This document shows, piece by piece, positions 23,064-34,721 of a stretch of 64,000 nt of DNA. The stretch is taken from the NCBI RefSeq assembly GCF_000143415.4, contig NW_003314360.1:1-64000 (forward strand), read 5' to 3'. This DNA comes from Selaginella moellendorffii. Lineage: Eukaryota > Streptophyta > Lycopodiopsida > Selaginellales > Selaginellaceae. Position 1 is the stretch's first letter; each line of letters starts with the position of its first letter. Below the pieces are notes generated by a model that saw nothing but the letters and a program-made list of their open reading frames with translations, had not been told where the DNA came from and did not search any database. The position numbers and the translations under genes are program-made.

Positions 23064-23156
23064 GAATCCAGTGAAAAACATAGCGATTCCATACAAATGT
23101 TGAAATGTTACAGTAGCGATTCATTGATTCAAAAATGAAAAGCTAGGGTTCTTGAG

Positions 23157-24697
23157 ATGGGGCTCCTTGGTTTCGTTCTTGGGCTCTGGATTGCCATTCT
23201 AGCAGCTGCCAAGACGGTGAAGCGAGACGGTGAGTCGATCCTCTCCAGCTGCATTTTCGTCTTGCCAATTCCAGTCAAGGCATTGAACGAGCTCAAGGCA
23301 GCTGGAGGATGGAAGGTTATGTACGCTTGGAATGGGGAGGATCCCTGTGGGGATGGAGACGCGGCATTGTGGCCGGGAATCACTTGTTCCTCCCCAAATG
23401 ACGATGGCTATCGAGTGGTCACGGAATTGTGAGTTTTAATCGTCACTTTCTTCTTTCTTTCCAGGGAGCTCTTTCAAGTGTCGATCATTGGAACGTTCCC
23501 GATCGGTGTCACAAATTTGCTGGATCTCAGGAAACTGTGGGTTGGTCTGTGTTGATTTTCGTTTACTGAGTTCTTGCGTTCTTCTCTGGAAGGGACTTGC
23601 ATGGCAACAAACTCACCGGACCGATTCCTCCTCAAATAGGACGGTTGGAGAAGCTTGTAACCCTGTAATGTTATTGCTAGCGGTCTGGCCGAAAAATTCT
23701 CGACTTATTTTGCTTTTTTCTTTGCAGGAACTTGAGATGGAGCAAGCTGCCTGTTGAGATTGGGCAGCTGAAGAAACTACAAAACTTGTGAGTAGAGTTT
23801 CGCTTCTGTTCTAAGTTCTTTTTTTCATCGTGTCTGTCTGTCAGGTTTTTAAGTTTTAACAGCCTTAGAGGACCTATACCGAAGGACCTCACGTATCTGC
23901 AGGAGCTTCGATACGTGCATCTTCACGAGAACAAGCTTATCGGCCGGATCCCTCCGGAGTTTGGAGAACTTCCTTATCTCTGACAATTATAAGCTTCAGT
24001 TTTATCCATACAGACATATTTTCTTATATTATTCTCTCGCAGGGATGTCAGCAACAATCATCTTATGGGAACCATCAGAGAACTGCTAAGAAGCGAACAG
24101 AATCGTGCTCAAGAGGCATTTCCATCTCTACGAAATTTGTAAGCTTTTCTTCTTTTGTGCTTAGATTCTTAAGCTCGACGTCCCCGCAGGTACCTAAACA
24201 ACAATTACCTCACCGGAGGAATACCAGCAGAACTTTCGTACTTGTGCAATCTAGAAGTTCGATGCTAGAGTTGTCCTTGCCTGCTGATTCCCTCCGTGGT
24301 TATGCAGGTACTTGTCTAACAACAAACTTACAGGTCCGGTACCGGACGCACTCGCAAGCATCCCGAAGCTAACCTACCTGACGCCTCCATCAATTTTTCT
24401 CATGCAAAAGCTCTTTTTTCTCGTAGATACCTGGATCACAATGCTTTGAATGGCCGACTATCGTCAGCCTTCTACAGCCATCCGAGCCTGAAAGAGATGT
24501 ACGTTGGCTCTTTGGCTTGATCATCTATGTAGTAGTATCCAAGCGTTTCTTTTTCCAGGTATATTGAAGGGAGCCAATTCAGCTCTTCCGCCAAACCAGT
24601 TGGTATACACAGGACAAGGCATCATCGTCCCACATGCTACAGTTACTATCGTATACTAGCAACAATGGAAGTATCCGACGCTGACTTCATTTTTTAG
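23157..24697 (+). CDS. Secreted leucine-rich-repeat protein, possibly decayed
   Basis: The product begins with a signal peptide (MGLLGFVLGLWIAILAAA), an LRR N-cap with WPGITC, then about ten plant-type LRRs (LDLHGNKLTGPIPPQIGRL, VHLHENKLIGRIPPEFGEL, YLNNNYLTGGIPAEL). It ends in VSDADFIF just before TAG 24695. The family is a small secreted LRR protein without kinase. Nearly every repeat is its own exon with phase-2 introns: exons 23157-23229, 23275-23428, 23465-23536, 23593-23664, 23728-23787, 23845 to about 23979, and further exons to the end. Exon 5 is 60 bp instead of 72. The expected GT donor is missing after three exons (about 23980, 24266 and 24382), where short deletions seem to have removed it. 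The gene may therefore be non-functional or use non-canonical sites. Confidence 0.75.
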
Positions 24698-24959
24698 AAG
24701 GCAAGAGTTTTATTCATACAATGTCTCGTCCATGATTAAGCTAGAAGAAATATTTTCAAGCAAAGGAAGCGCGCTTACTCTCAGGAGGCTACTCGCTAAA
24801 TTAGTGTAAGGTGGATGACTTTACCTAAGCAAGAATGTCAAGGAATTCATTTTTTTTAAATGAAATTTTTTTAAGTTTTCTAAATTTTCTAAATTTTCAA
24901 AGCTAAAAGCATTGAACATGGATCATTTTTGTGTTTCCTGACCATCTAGAAAAAATACA
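24698..24959. other. Spacer between LRR gene and methyltransferase-like gene
   Basis: AT-rich, no gene recognised. Confidence 0.3.
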
Positions 24960-27864
24960 GTAGGACTCATGTGGCTGCTCTCAATGTAGCCTCTTGTAGA
25001 GAAAAGACTGCCTCCTTGACACAGAATGTGCTCTGCTTTGGCCGTGAGCCCATTGCTCACATAAAATTTGATCATGTGGTTTCACCAGGTTTTGCTCAAA
25101 TCATGTGCAACAGATATGGCAGAGGAAATCTTAGGAGTTTGATACTTTGATGGCATGCCACAAGGAGACACAAGCCTTTGTAAGTTGGATGTTCTTCATT
25201 ATTAATGGAAATCACCGGTGGCTAGCATTTTGGAGGTGTATTCAAGAGAAGTTCCAGGATGATGATGAGCAATATATTGGTGTTCCAATGACACTTGTGG
25301 AGCTAGAGGATCAAAACCAAGTTATAAGGCTCAACTTGGCATATCACAAGATTAACATATAAGAATCCCTTATTAGTAACTTTTATTCTCACAACTATGT
25401 TATAGGCTTAATCAGTTTGCTTTCCAAGTACATACCTTGGTCCATGATATCAAGCACCTTCGATATGTTGGTATACTTTCTCTCGAGGAAATCTAGATGC
25501 TATATAGTCGTGAGATTATGAAAGTAGTTCAAGCAAAGCTTATAGCACATAAAGGCCAGGAGTTGCTTACTTGGTATCAGGTGCCAATGGATTTTTTGGT
25601 TGCGGTCTAGGCAAAAGTATCCTTTTCTTGCATGAACTTGTGTTTTTTACTCACAAGTTTTCCTTTTAGCCAATTGTCAAGGTGAAGCAAAACTTATATT
25701 TGAAGATTATGCAAGTGACGGATGAGGTGCAAAAGAACCTTGAACTGCGACAAATTAAGCAGCACATTTTGAACTTGAAGAAATCAAAGGTGAAAAAGCT
25801 ACTTATGATTGCAGACATCCGACGCGATAAAGATTGGTTGGATTGCATAGTAGAGATATGCTCTCATGGCAGTAAGCTAGTCCTTTTTATCTTTCTCATT
25901 CCACTTTAAAATCCTTGTCCTTGCAGGAAATGGTAAATCACCTGAAGAATTGATTTATAATATCGCAAAAAGCAAGCTCTCCTTCAATGAACAAACCTTT
26001 GCTTGGAGCTCCTCAACACTTGGCATCATAACAATGGTAAGATGTTGGAGAGCAAACTTGAGAATGTTATGAAGGAGAAACTTTATATCACTTAGAGTAT
26101 TGTGGCTGCTAAGGAGTTACTTCAAGCATGGGATACGAAGTTCCTTATTAGTGCCTACACCGGCATAACACTTCCAGAATATGTCCGAGCTTCCCTTCAA
26201 GAGCTTGGGGATGGATGGCTACTTGATGGCAGCTCAAGCTCCATGGATTTCAAGAACCAGCTGGGCCAACCATTTTTCTTGTGCCACATGGCATATAGGT
26301 ATATTGTAAGAAATTGACTTGCTTATTTAATCATGGCTCTTTTATAGGTATTTAAATCATTGCCCAAATGCTTTAGTGTACATAGCAAGTGTTTTTCTCA
26401 AGCTCTTAATTGGTGGGAAGAAGCTTGGCATGTATGAGCCAAAGTTCCATTGTCCCACTGTGCAGGAGCGAGAACTTTGTCCATGGTACTTGGAGTTGTG
26501 GAGGCAAATGCCATTGTCACCTTTTGAGCTTGATCTCCATCTCGAGTGTCATCTAAGTTTGATGAGTAAAACTTCCTAGCAATAACTTATGTTTCTACTT
26601 TATTGTAGAGGCACTTTTGGAGGGAGTGGAGATGCCTCAGGACAGGGATGAGATTCATATTGAGTAGACCGAAAAGGAACAAGTGGAGAATCCAACTGAA
26701 AACTCTCTTGCCCCATTTCATCTTACAACAGTTGCTCATTCCCTAGATTTTACTGCCGTTGCTCATCCAGCCCTGAAGCCGATGAGTAAAACCATTTCCA
26801 ATGACCTTGCTTATTGTAATTTTGTTGTAGATTTCGAAGAAACCAGCTAGCACTTTATACACTGATGTACAAATGCATTCTTTCCATCCCTTACCACTGC
26901 TATAGAGGATGACCTCCAAGAGTTATTTTCATCGGCTTCACATAAACAGGTATGAAAAAAAACATGTATTAACTTTAATATTTCCTGGTTTTGAACACTA
27001 TTCAGGTTCGCCCTCTTTCTCCTACGGGAAGTGTTGACAACGTGGAAATAGTTATTGGGGATTACTTTCAGCTTTCCAAAAACATGAGCCAAGAGTCTTC
27101 TATGTTCCATCGATGGATGCGAGGATTGGGAATGAACAATACTTTCAGCATCAACCTCACATTCTTCGACTTGCCTGATGGGTTACCACCTTTACAAGGT
27201 GACACTCCATCCTGGAACATCCTTCGACCAGACCATATTTCTCAAGCAGTGGATGTGGCATCCAAGGTGTTGCAATACGAGGGCATTATGCTAGTCATTC
27301 TTCCCTGTTCTTTATTTTGGGGAGGTCTTCTTGCAATGATGGCGGAGAATGATGACTCTAGATTGGTTGAGTTTCCATCAGGCTGCCTACTCTCAAACAT
27401 CCCGGTCGAAACAAAAGGAGCTGGTGGCCGAATCCAAAAGGTTTGCATTTCCTTATTTTTCATATCTTAAATTGATTGCCTCTTTTCATTGTAGGTTTTA
27501 GCATGGAACTACCATGCTCTCTGCCGCTACTCTTGCCGTCATAGTATTACATGAACAATAGGTTTTGGTTCAATGGTGCTAGCGGCTAAAGAGATTGGGC
27601 GTGCAGTTTTTGCACTAGAGAAGGAGAGTGCATTTGAAGGTGTTCTTGGGACATTTCATAAGAGGTGATAATAAAGTATAAATTTCTTATTATAATAATT
27701 CCATCATGGTTGTGTATATTAGGTGGATCAATGATGTGGGCTATATTTTGCCATGTTATGCAGAAGCAATGGCACAAGCTCATATAGAACAAGAGCCCAT
27801 AGTTAGAGAGCATAATACTATACAAACTCCTCCTTTTATGGATGTGGATGCTGAGGAAGACTAA
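24960..27864 (+). pseudogene. ParB-like domain plus permuted amino-methyltransferase-like gene, decayed
   Basis: Multi-exon plus-strand gene. Around 25180-25360 it reads FFIINGNHRWLAFWRCIQ, then VPMTLVELEDQNQ and LNLAYHKIN. This fits the ParB/Srx-type pattern (nGnHR.lA, v.v, lnlA.n.n). A central helical part follows (about 25682-26580, no family recognised). The 3' part (26999-27864) looks like a beta-class N4/N6 amino-methyltransferase. It reads VIGDYFQLSK, then INLTFFDLPDG (27168-27182, at the DPPY position), then VLQYEGIMLVI, and lastly a cofactor-like IGFGSMVLAAKEIGR with FALEKE (27555 on). Introns 27441-27494 and 27665-27722 have GT-AG borders. A TGA at 27551-27553 and several upstream stops break the frame. 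DPPY has become DLPD, so catalysis is doubtful even without the stops. Both domain calls rest on pattern recognition only. Confidence 0.5.
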
Positions 27865-28049
27865 GTTTAGTTTTTTTTTAATCAAATTTTTTAGTGGTAA
27901 TATAGAGTTTCTTCTTTGACTTATGATATTTTTTTTCTTATTGGACTTATATTATTTAGCTTTTTCTTGGACTGAAAATATGTCTTAAGTGTTTAATAGA
28001 ATTGTTAGTTCATCCCGAACCAATCATTTGAATATCAACTTTTGTATTT

Positions 28050-28575
28050 GGTGGACTATATTGACTTTCAACCCAAAAACTACCCAGCCCCCTAAGAAAG
28101 GCTTCCTTGGAGTGCTACTATGTCCAGCCTCAAGTGCCTCAACATACTCATGCATGGTATCCATCATGCCATGCATCTCATCTTGCATATCTTGCTAATT
28201 TTGGTTAAGGGCTCATAGCTCATGAACAACATCTTGAATGGTCCAAACCTCTGCAACTCCATCGGCACCATCATCGACAATAAGATTCTAGTATTTAGCT
28301 TGGTTGACCATCACAACTAACTCTTCTGATACCAATGTTACCATTCAGCATGAAAAGACAAAGATCTAATCTTCCTAAACTACACTACACCTTCTCTTGA
28401 GGTTCTTCACCACCCAACCACCCCTGAGCTACCTCAAAAGCTCCACCACGCTGCTGCTCCACTGTGAGCCCTAAGGTAGGTTAAGTTCCTTACCCTAAGA
28501 TGCCTTCATATACCCTTGAACTTCCATTTGACTGACGTTGACCACGTGGTCAAAGCTGGCACTTAACATCTTTGA
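28050..28575 (-). mobile_element. Ty3/gypsy LTR, PBS and gag-start fragment
   Basis: Minus-strand relative of the element at 15009-17073. The LTR piece (28575-28336) ends in CA. After one base comes TGGTATCAGAAG (28334-28323), an initiator tRNA-Met primer site with one change. About 270 bp of leader and gag start follow (MQDEMHGMMDTM-like), aligned with 15214-15430. It is truncated at both ends. Its LTR also matches 10623-10740. Confidence 0.75.
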
Positions 28576-28579
28576 ACCT

Positions 28580-28824
28580 AACAAAGTGTAAGTCTGAAGG
28601 TTAGTTGCTAGGCTTTGATGTCTCATAGGATGGGATCAAGCCCTAGATAACCAAGGCTCAAGAGATTATGGATCAGTGCCCACCAACCAACTTGAAGTAG
28701 CTTTGCGAGTTCCTTGGGCAAACAGGTTTCTTTTGCCATTTCCTCTACAACTATGCTGCATGTTCACAGCCTCTGATAGCTCTACTACAACACAACATTC
28801 CATTTTTATGGGGTGAGAGCTAGC
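28580..28824 (+). mobile_element. Ty3/gypsy reverse transcriptase fragment (left part of split element)
   Basis: Reads DGIKP, then DQCPPTNLK, CEFLGQTGFFCHFLYNY and SQPLIALLQHNIPFLWGE. This is the reverse transcriptase thumb and connection (usual LGHVVS.DGI..D, FLGLTGYYRRFI, L..LLKK..PF.W). The frame is broken by stops. It ends at the LARD target site CTAGC (28820-28824) and continues after the insertion at 36515 with the AFESL segment and RNase H, so both halves belong to one old element. Confidence 0.75.
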
Positions 28825-30594
28825 TGTCAGCGACTAATTTTTCCATTCTACTTTAGTCACTTAACCACACCTCCAACCACTTGGAGGAGTCTCATTCACA
28901 ACCTCCATAAGTCCAACTCAGGACTTGGGGCTTGCTAGCCCTGAGAATGGCATCCATGCCACCCAACCTTAGCACTTGGTCCAAGTGCTCCATGTGTCCG
29001 ATCCCATGATCGACACCCCAAGGTACCACCGACATATCGGCCCGTTACGCTAAGGCCATGCCCATTTACCTTGGTCACACTGGCGGTCCAACACCACCTA
29101 TATTCCAATCCCGTCTCTCAAAGACTGCGTCATCCGTCCATGAGTGATCATCCCAGATCCACTCCTTAACATCCTTAGGATGCCTACAGACATGGGGAAT
29201 AGCCTTCCCCGATATCTCTGTTCCGGTCCCCACCAAGTCCCTTTTCGACCATGGCCGTGTTCGCCAACACTGCCACTGGATCGAGGCCCACAGGCCCGAC
29301 CATTACGTCCCACGGTCCTCTGGGACTTCCTCACCACACGACTGTGTCCTTGGTCACTACCCCAGAGGACTGCTCCTCTTCCTTTCCACAGTCTGGGCCT
29401 TTGGGACAACATTTCGGAACACCATGGCCTTACGCGAGCCACCTGGGTACTCTCCTCGCCTTTCGCCTTTAGGTGCTCTAGCCATGGGCTTAGAGCGAGG
29501 TTCCGTTGAGCCACGACAGGTGTCCAAGTAGGTAGTGCCACCCACACTTGGACTGGGAGCATCGGCCAGTCGATCTCCCGGGGGAACTAGAGCCGGCTCT
29601 TGAACACTTCACCAAGCTACCCCGCTTGTCGGTCCGTGTTCACTCTAGTCTTGGACTTCCCAGTGGGCAGCTCATCACCCAACACTGGGTCCGGCCTTCC
29701 TGGGCCAAACTGGCCTTTCCTGGCCAAGCTGGCTCCACTGCAGTCCTCCCCCTACTATACTTTTGGAGCTCACCAAACCCCCCAGGGTCTGGGAGACGAA
29801 CGCTTTGGGCTTTCACCCTCTCAGGCTTCGAACTCGGACTCGGACTCGGGCTCGGACTCGGACTCGGACTCGGACTCGGATTCGAACTCGGCCTCGGACT
29901 CGGCCTCGGCCTCAGTCTCGGTCTCGGTCCCGATCTCGGTCTCGGTCTCGGTCCCGGTCTTGGTCTTGGTCCCGGTCTCGACTTTGGACTCCATCTCGGG
30001 TCCATCTCGGACTCCATCTCGGACTCCACCTCGGACTCCATCTCGGGTCCTTCTCGGACTCCATCTCGGACTCCATCTCGGGTCCATCTCGGGTCCATCT
30101 CGGACTCCATCTCGGACTCCACTTCGGACTCCATATCGGACTCCACTTCGGGTCCATCTCGGACTCCACTTTGGGTCCATCTCGGACTCCAACTCGGGTC
30201 CGCCTCGGACTCCATCTCGGACTCCATCTCGGGTCCATCTCGGACTCCATCTCGGACTCCACTTCGGACTCCATATCGGACTCCACTTCGGGTCCATCTC
30301 GGACTCCACTTCGGGTCCATCTCGGACTCCAACTCGGGTCCGCCTCGGACTCCATCTCAGACACTTCCATGTGTCATGTGTTGGTCCTTTTTGGGTCCCT
30401 TTTTGAAGCCTCGCTTATTGCTCTCTTTGTGCTTGTTCCTCGAGCACTTCGTTGGGAGTTCCACTCCCGCTCTCGACCTTTCAAGTCAGAGCTTTTAGTC
30501 CAAACGTGTTACGCTCGTTTGGTTTTCGCTTCGGCCACTACCACGTGGCACCCTTCCAGCTCCACTTTGGGGCCTAGGGATTTTGTGTCTCACA
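28825..30594 (-). repeat. LARD 3' LTR (1770 bp) with internal minisatellite
   Basis: Ends TG/CA. Positions about 29831-30360 hold a degenerate tandem array of 6-bp GGACTC and 12-bp CTCGGACTCCAT units. On both strands the array keeps long frames open (Ser-Asp, Arg-Thr-Pro-Ser or Met-Glu-Ser-Glu repeats), which are not genes. It is 23 bp shorter than the partner LTR, mostly in the array. Confidence 0.9.
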
Positions 30595-33500
30595 ACTCCA
30601 CCACCCATAGACGAAGTTCGATGTCCTCATCGAACGGTGAACCATTTTATAAAGTAACACCCGCATGTGTTACCATTTCCATCCTTGGCGCGTAGTCAAT
30701 ATTTGTCAATGGTTTGACATTGAAGGCTCACCATGCCTTCTCCACATTCGTCAATGGTTGGACATTAAAGGCTCACCATGCCTTTTGCATATTCCTCAAT
30801 GGTTTGACACCAAAGGCTCACCATGCCTTGCCTATCCTCTAAGGAGGGTAGTCTCTCCAACTTAGAGACTAATTGGACCACATATAGTGGTTCTCTCCTT
30901 TTATTGGTTTAGTTCTAGCTAAACCTCTTAGCGACCCTTCTCTAAGTCAATCCCACTACTCCTTCTCGAGTAGTCTTAATTTCCATCTATTGAACGTTTG
31001 CACCTTGGAACTTTTACTCTTTTGACTTTTGGAAGTCAATTTCCTAAGTGTCTCCAACACCTTGCATTGCATAGATTGTGTAACTCCACTTCCCCATCCT
31101 AGGAAGTTCATTACTTGAGGGCACCATCATCCTCTCTTCTATTTTGTGCCACCTTGGGCACTAAGTTCCATTTATCATACTTTGTGCTAGGGCTGTCCAT
31201 GGCCCTATCATTTGGCTACCTTACCGCTCCCTCCCTTGGAGCTTCCACTTTCGCCAAATCGGAGCAATTCGGAATCCATCCTTGGAAACACACTTCCTTT
31301 CCCGCAATTTGTTAGCGTCCAACACATTAGTGTTCTTTGCCTAACTTTGTCACTTGGATTCCTTCCAAGGGATTCCACGGCCCTATCTTGGCCACTCATC
31401 TTTTGCTCCTATCCGTTGATTGTTGCACCAAGTAACATCGAATCTCTACCTCCCTCCTTGAGGTATTCTTTTGATTCCATAGCAAAGGCTCTGCTTTGCC
31501 AAGACTAGGGTGTTCACCCCTAGTAAGTCTCTTTTAGCATCTTCTGCTGTGGGCTCTATCCACGGCCCAATTTTGTGACCCTCCCATGGGTCTCTTTAGA
31601 GACTACTTTCCTTGGACACACTATGCCATCGCAATGACATAGCTCATTTCCCTAAGGTGCTTTTCCCACTTGGTCACCTTGACCAAGCCACACCATCATC
31701 AATAGTTCAAATCAACACTTTGAACTAGGAACCTTATTCCTTAACCCAAACAAGGACCTTGTCCTTATTTAGCCACAAGATCACCTAGTGATCTCACCTC
31801 GGCACCTTAACAGGTTTGCCAATAGGTACTAGGTCTTCCAGACCTTTAATTTGTTAACTACGACCCCGGGGGCATCCCCCACACTTGGCAGTGCGCCCAA
31901 GCCAGCCCTTCCGGCCAAGGGTCCATAGCAACTGAGATTAGGTGTCCCCATCTCACTCACCACGTCCTTGGTGCCATTTGCACCAAAGCGTTCAAGTTAG
32001 ATATGCCGAGCTTTCATACTAAGCAATCTAACCGTGCATCACGACTCCAAGGCATCCCTCGCTTGGCGGTGTGCCCAAACCAGTCTCCCCATTGAGAGTC
32101 CATGACCACCGAAATATGAGTGTCCTCATATTCCAAACCATCACCACGCCCTAGTGATTTGGGACTCGAACCCAAGCACTAGAGGGTCGGGACTCGAACC
32201 CAACCTCCGTATACGGATGGCATCACCCAGGATGTCTGGCGTGACTCCGCACGCCGGTGCACCAACTTTTACTCAAAGCGCGCTACAGATCACAGCTTAG
32301 GAACCTAGTTCCTCTGCACTGCCAAATCCTCTCACTTGACAAGCCTGTGATCATGCATGGACTCCTCCATGCTCGGCCCCATGGGCCACCCCTTTGAATT
32401 TGGCTCCTTCAACTAGGGTATTCGTTCCCCCCGACTTGCCAATCTCACTTAGCAAGTCATCCGGCCACTGTAATATGGTTCATACACAAGCGTGAAAGCC
32501 CTTGATCCTCGACTTTCGTTCAAAGCCTTCTCTTTGAACACTCGGGAACTACTTCCCTAACCTTGATAGCCTTGCCTCATGGCAAGCTTCAAGACCACGC
32601 TTCTGCTGCGCCACTCTGATTTCGCGCGTTCCTTGAACCATTTACGCTTGGCCTTTCTAGGTACTAAGCTACCCAGAATCCTCTTTGGGAACCTTGAAGG
32701 AACTCTGTCCCTTAGCTTGCTAAGGCCCCCCTTTTTGCAAGCTTTCCAATTACCATATAGCCTAACATGGACAATCCCATATTTTAGACTCTCCATGGCA
32801 TCATGGTTGCTAGCGGCAACACCCTCGAGCCCCCACTTGATTCTCCACTCCCAGCTGGCATAACCAACCTTGGTTATGCCCTTCGATTCCTATGGTTCGG
32901 TTCTATCCTCTTACTTCTTGCTTTTGGCTTCACACCTTTCCTTCGGTCATTCTCCTCCAGACCCGGAGGATAGCTTTGCACTTTCTATCATGCCTTAGCA
33001 AGTATTCTTAGGGATGAACCTACCCGATAGCCTAGGGAGTGGTTCCTCAATCCAGGTATGCTCACCCTATAATCCCACACACCGGGATTACGTTGTTGCT
33101 TACGGGCCTTTGCATGCCCATCGCTAGCCTTGCCAAAATTCTATTTTTTGGCTTTGTCCAATTCGAGTAGACAGTCTTCTCCTGTCTCCGCCACCTTGGA
33201 CATTTGGATAGCACCTACTATCCAACATTTGCTAGGGACTTAGTCCCTTGGGCCTTATCTATTGCCCTCGCGACATCAAACACCACCTTCTGGTGTTCTA
33301 GAGTGTTCGGGTGTCCTAATGATGGCTTTCTTGACAATGAGTATTTCCTTTTATGACATTGACTTACTATATCGCAACACAAGCAACTTATCCCCCGTAA
33401 GGGTATATCCGACTTCCCTACGCTATTAAGAAGTCTTGGGTAGCTACCTTCTACCCATTTAACCAGTTATTTTGCACCTCTTGCTCAGTTGCCTCATAGT

Positions 33501-34721
33501 TGTCAAGTCCTACAACTCATTGCTTGGTGCTTTCACACCTCCATCATTATCTGGGTCACCACACTCCAATTGCATGCTCTGCAGCTTAGGCTATGCCATT
33601 CCCATTTCCATTGGGATTCCTTTGGCAAGGGGTTCTCATGAACCCACCAACATAGCCTCAAGGTATCACACCTTGGCACATTTGGTGTCTCCACACCATC
33701 GGCTCTACGAGCCTACCTCTATGACACTTCCCCGTAGTGTCTAAGTCTTTGCCAAGACCAACCATCCGTTAGCACCGCACCATAAAGGTCACACACAACT
33801 TTGTGTCAAAGTTGTTTTCTTCTGGGAACACCTTTCCCATAACTTTAGCATGGCACATTTTACCATCGATGAGATACCCTCTATTCTCATCCTTGGATCC
33901 TATGATCCCCCCCCCCATCCTTCGTGGGGTACAACACACCTCAGTCCAAATGCTTCCATCAGTCCTTTTAGGACCATTCCTTGACTCTACTTGAGTCTCC
34001 AGCAGTTTTGGACTTGGTTAATCCACAGACCCATAAGGTCCTACTTGTGAGGCACTAGCTCACTGGAATACACTTCTTGCATTCCTGTCCTACTCAAAAG
34101 GACTATTTTCACGAGTGTTACTCCGACACTTGATTTTGTTCTCTGGGGGCAACCTTTGCCCCTTAGGACTACTTGTCCATGTGATGAGAATACCAACTCA
34201 TCCACTTAATACACCCCCAACTCCTTGGGTTGTTCCAGCATTTATTAGAGGTAGCCCCGGCTACCATTTCGAGGATTCGTATCCTCATCCATACTTGACC
34301 TCTCATGGTCATCCATTCCGGTCTCACCTTCATGAGCACCAGCCTCAACCACGTGAGGATAAACTTGTGACTCCTTTATTGTTTTTGGAGTCTCTATCTT
34401 TCCCGTGATCCCAACTATAGTTGTTTACCACAACTATGTTAGCCCGTCTGCTGCGTCAAACGCTCATCTGGATCACATCCTCATTTCTCTGAGGAAACCT
34501 TATACTGTTCCCAAGATCCCAAAGTCGTTCCATTATTGGCCCTTTTCTATCCACCACTTTGTCTACAAGTTCCCACATGAACTGTAATGGAGAGCCATGT
34601 CTTCCCGACTTGCTACTCCTCAAGGATAGGCCCACTCCTCAGACCTTCCGATGCCAACAACAGTGGTGATATACTTGAGCACCAATAAAAGTCGGACTAA
34701 GGAACAGCTCCGATACCAAGT
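30595..34721 (-). repeat. LARD internal region, non-coding
   Basis: No frame above about 100 codons and no gag, protease, reverse transcriptase or integrase motif on either strand. A 46-bp unit containing GGCTCACCATGCCTT is repeated three times in tandem at about 30704-30841, near the 3' end of the element. A short duplication carrying GGGACTCGAACC occurs at 32161-32172 and 32189-32200. Confidence 0.85.
34707..34718 (-). promoter_or_regulatory. LARD primer-binding site
   Basis: TGGTATCGGAGC on the minus strand differs at one base from the complement of the initiator tRNA-Met 3' end (TGGTATCAGAGC). It lies three bases from the LTR, the usual spacing, and fixes the element's orientation. Confidence 0.85.

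Noticed and set aside
29831-30360. Regular repeats that could suggest a CRISPR-like array
   Set aside because: The units are contiguous 6- and 12-mers without unique spacers, inside a eukaryotic LTR.
32161-32200. Two GGGACTCGAACC motifs resembling tRNA T-loops on the minus strand
   Set aside because: No acceptor stem, anticodon arm or A box could be found around them. They are part of a short duplication in the LARD interior.
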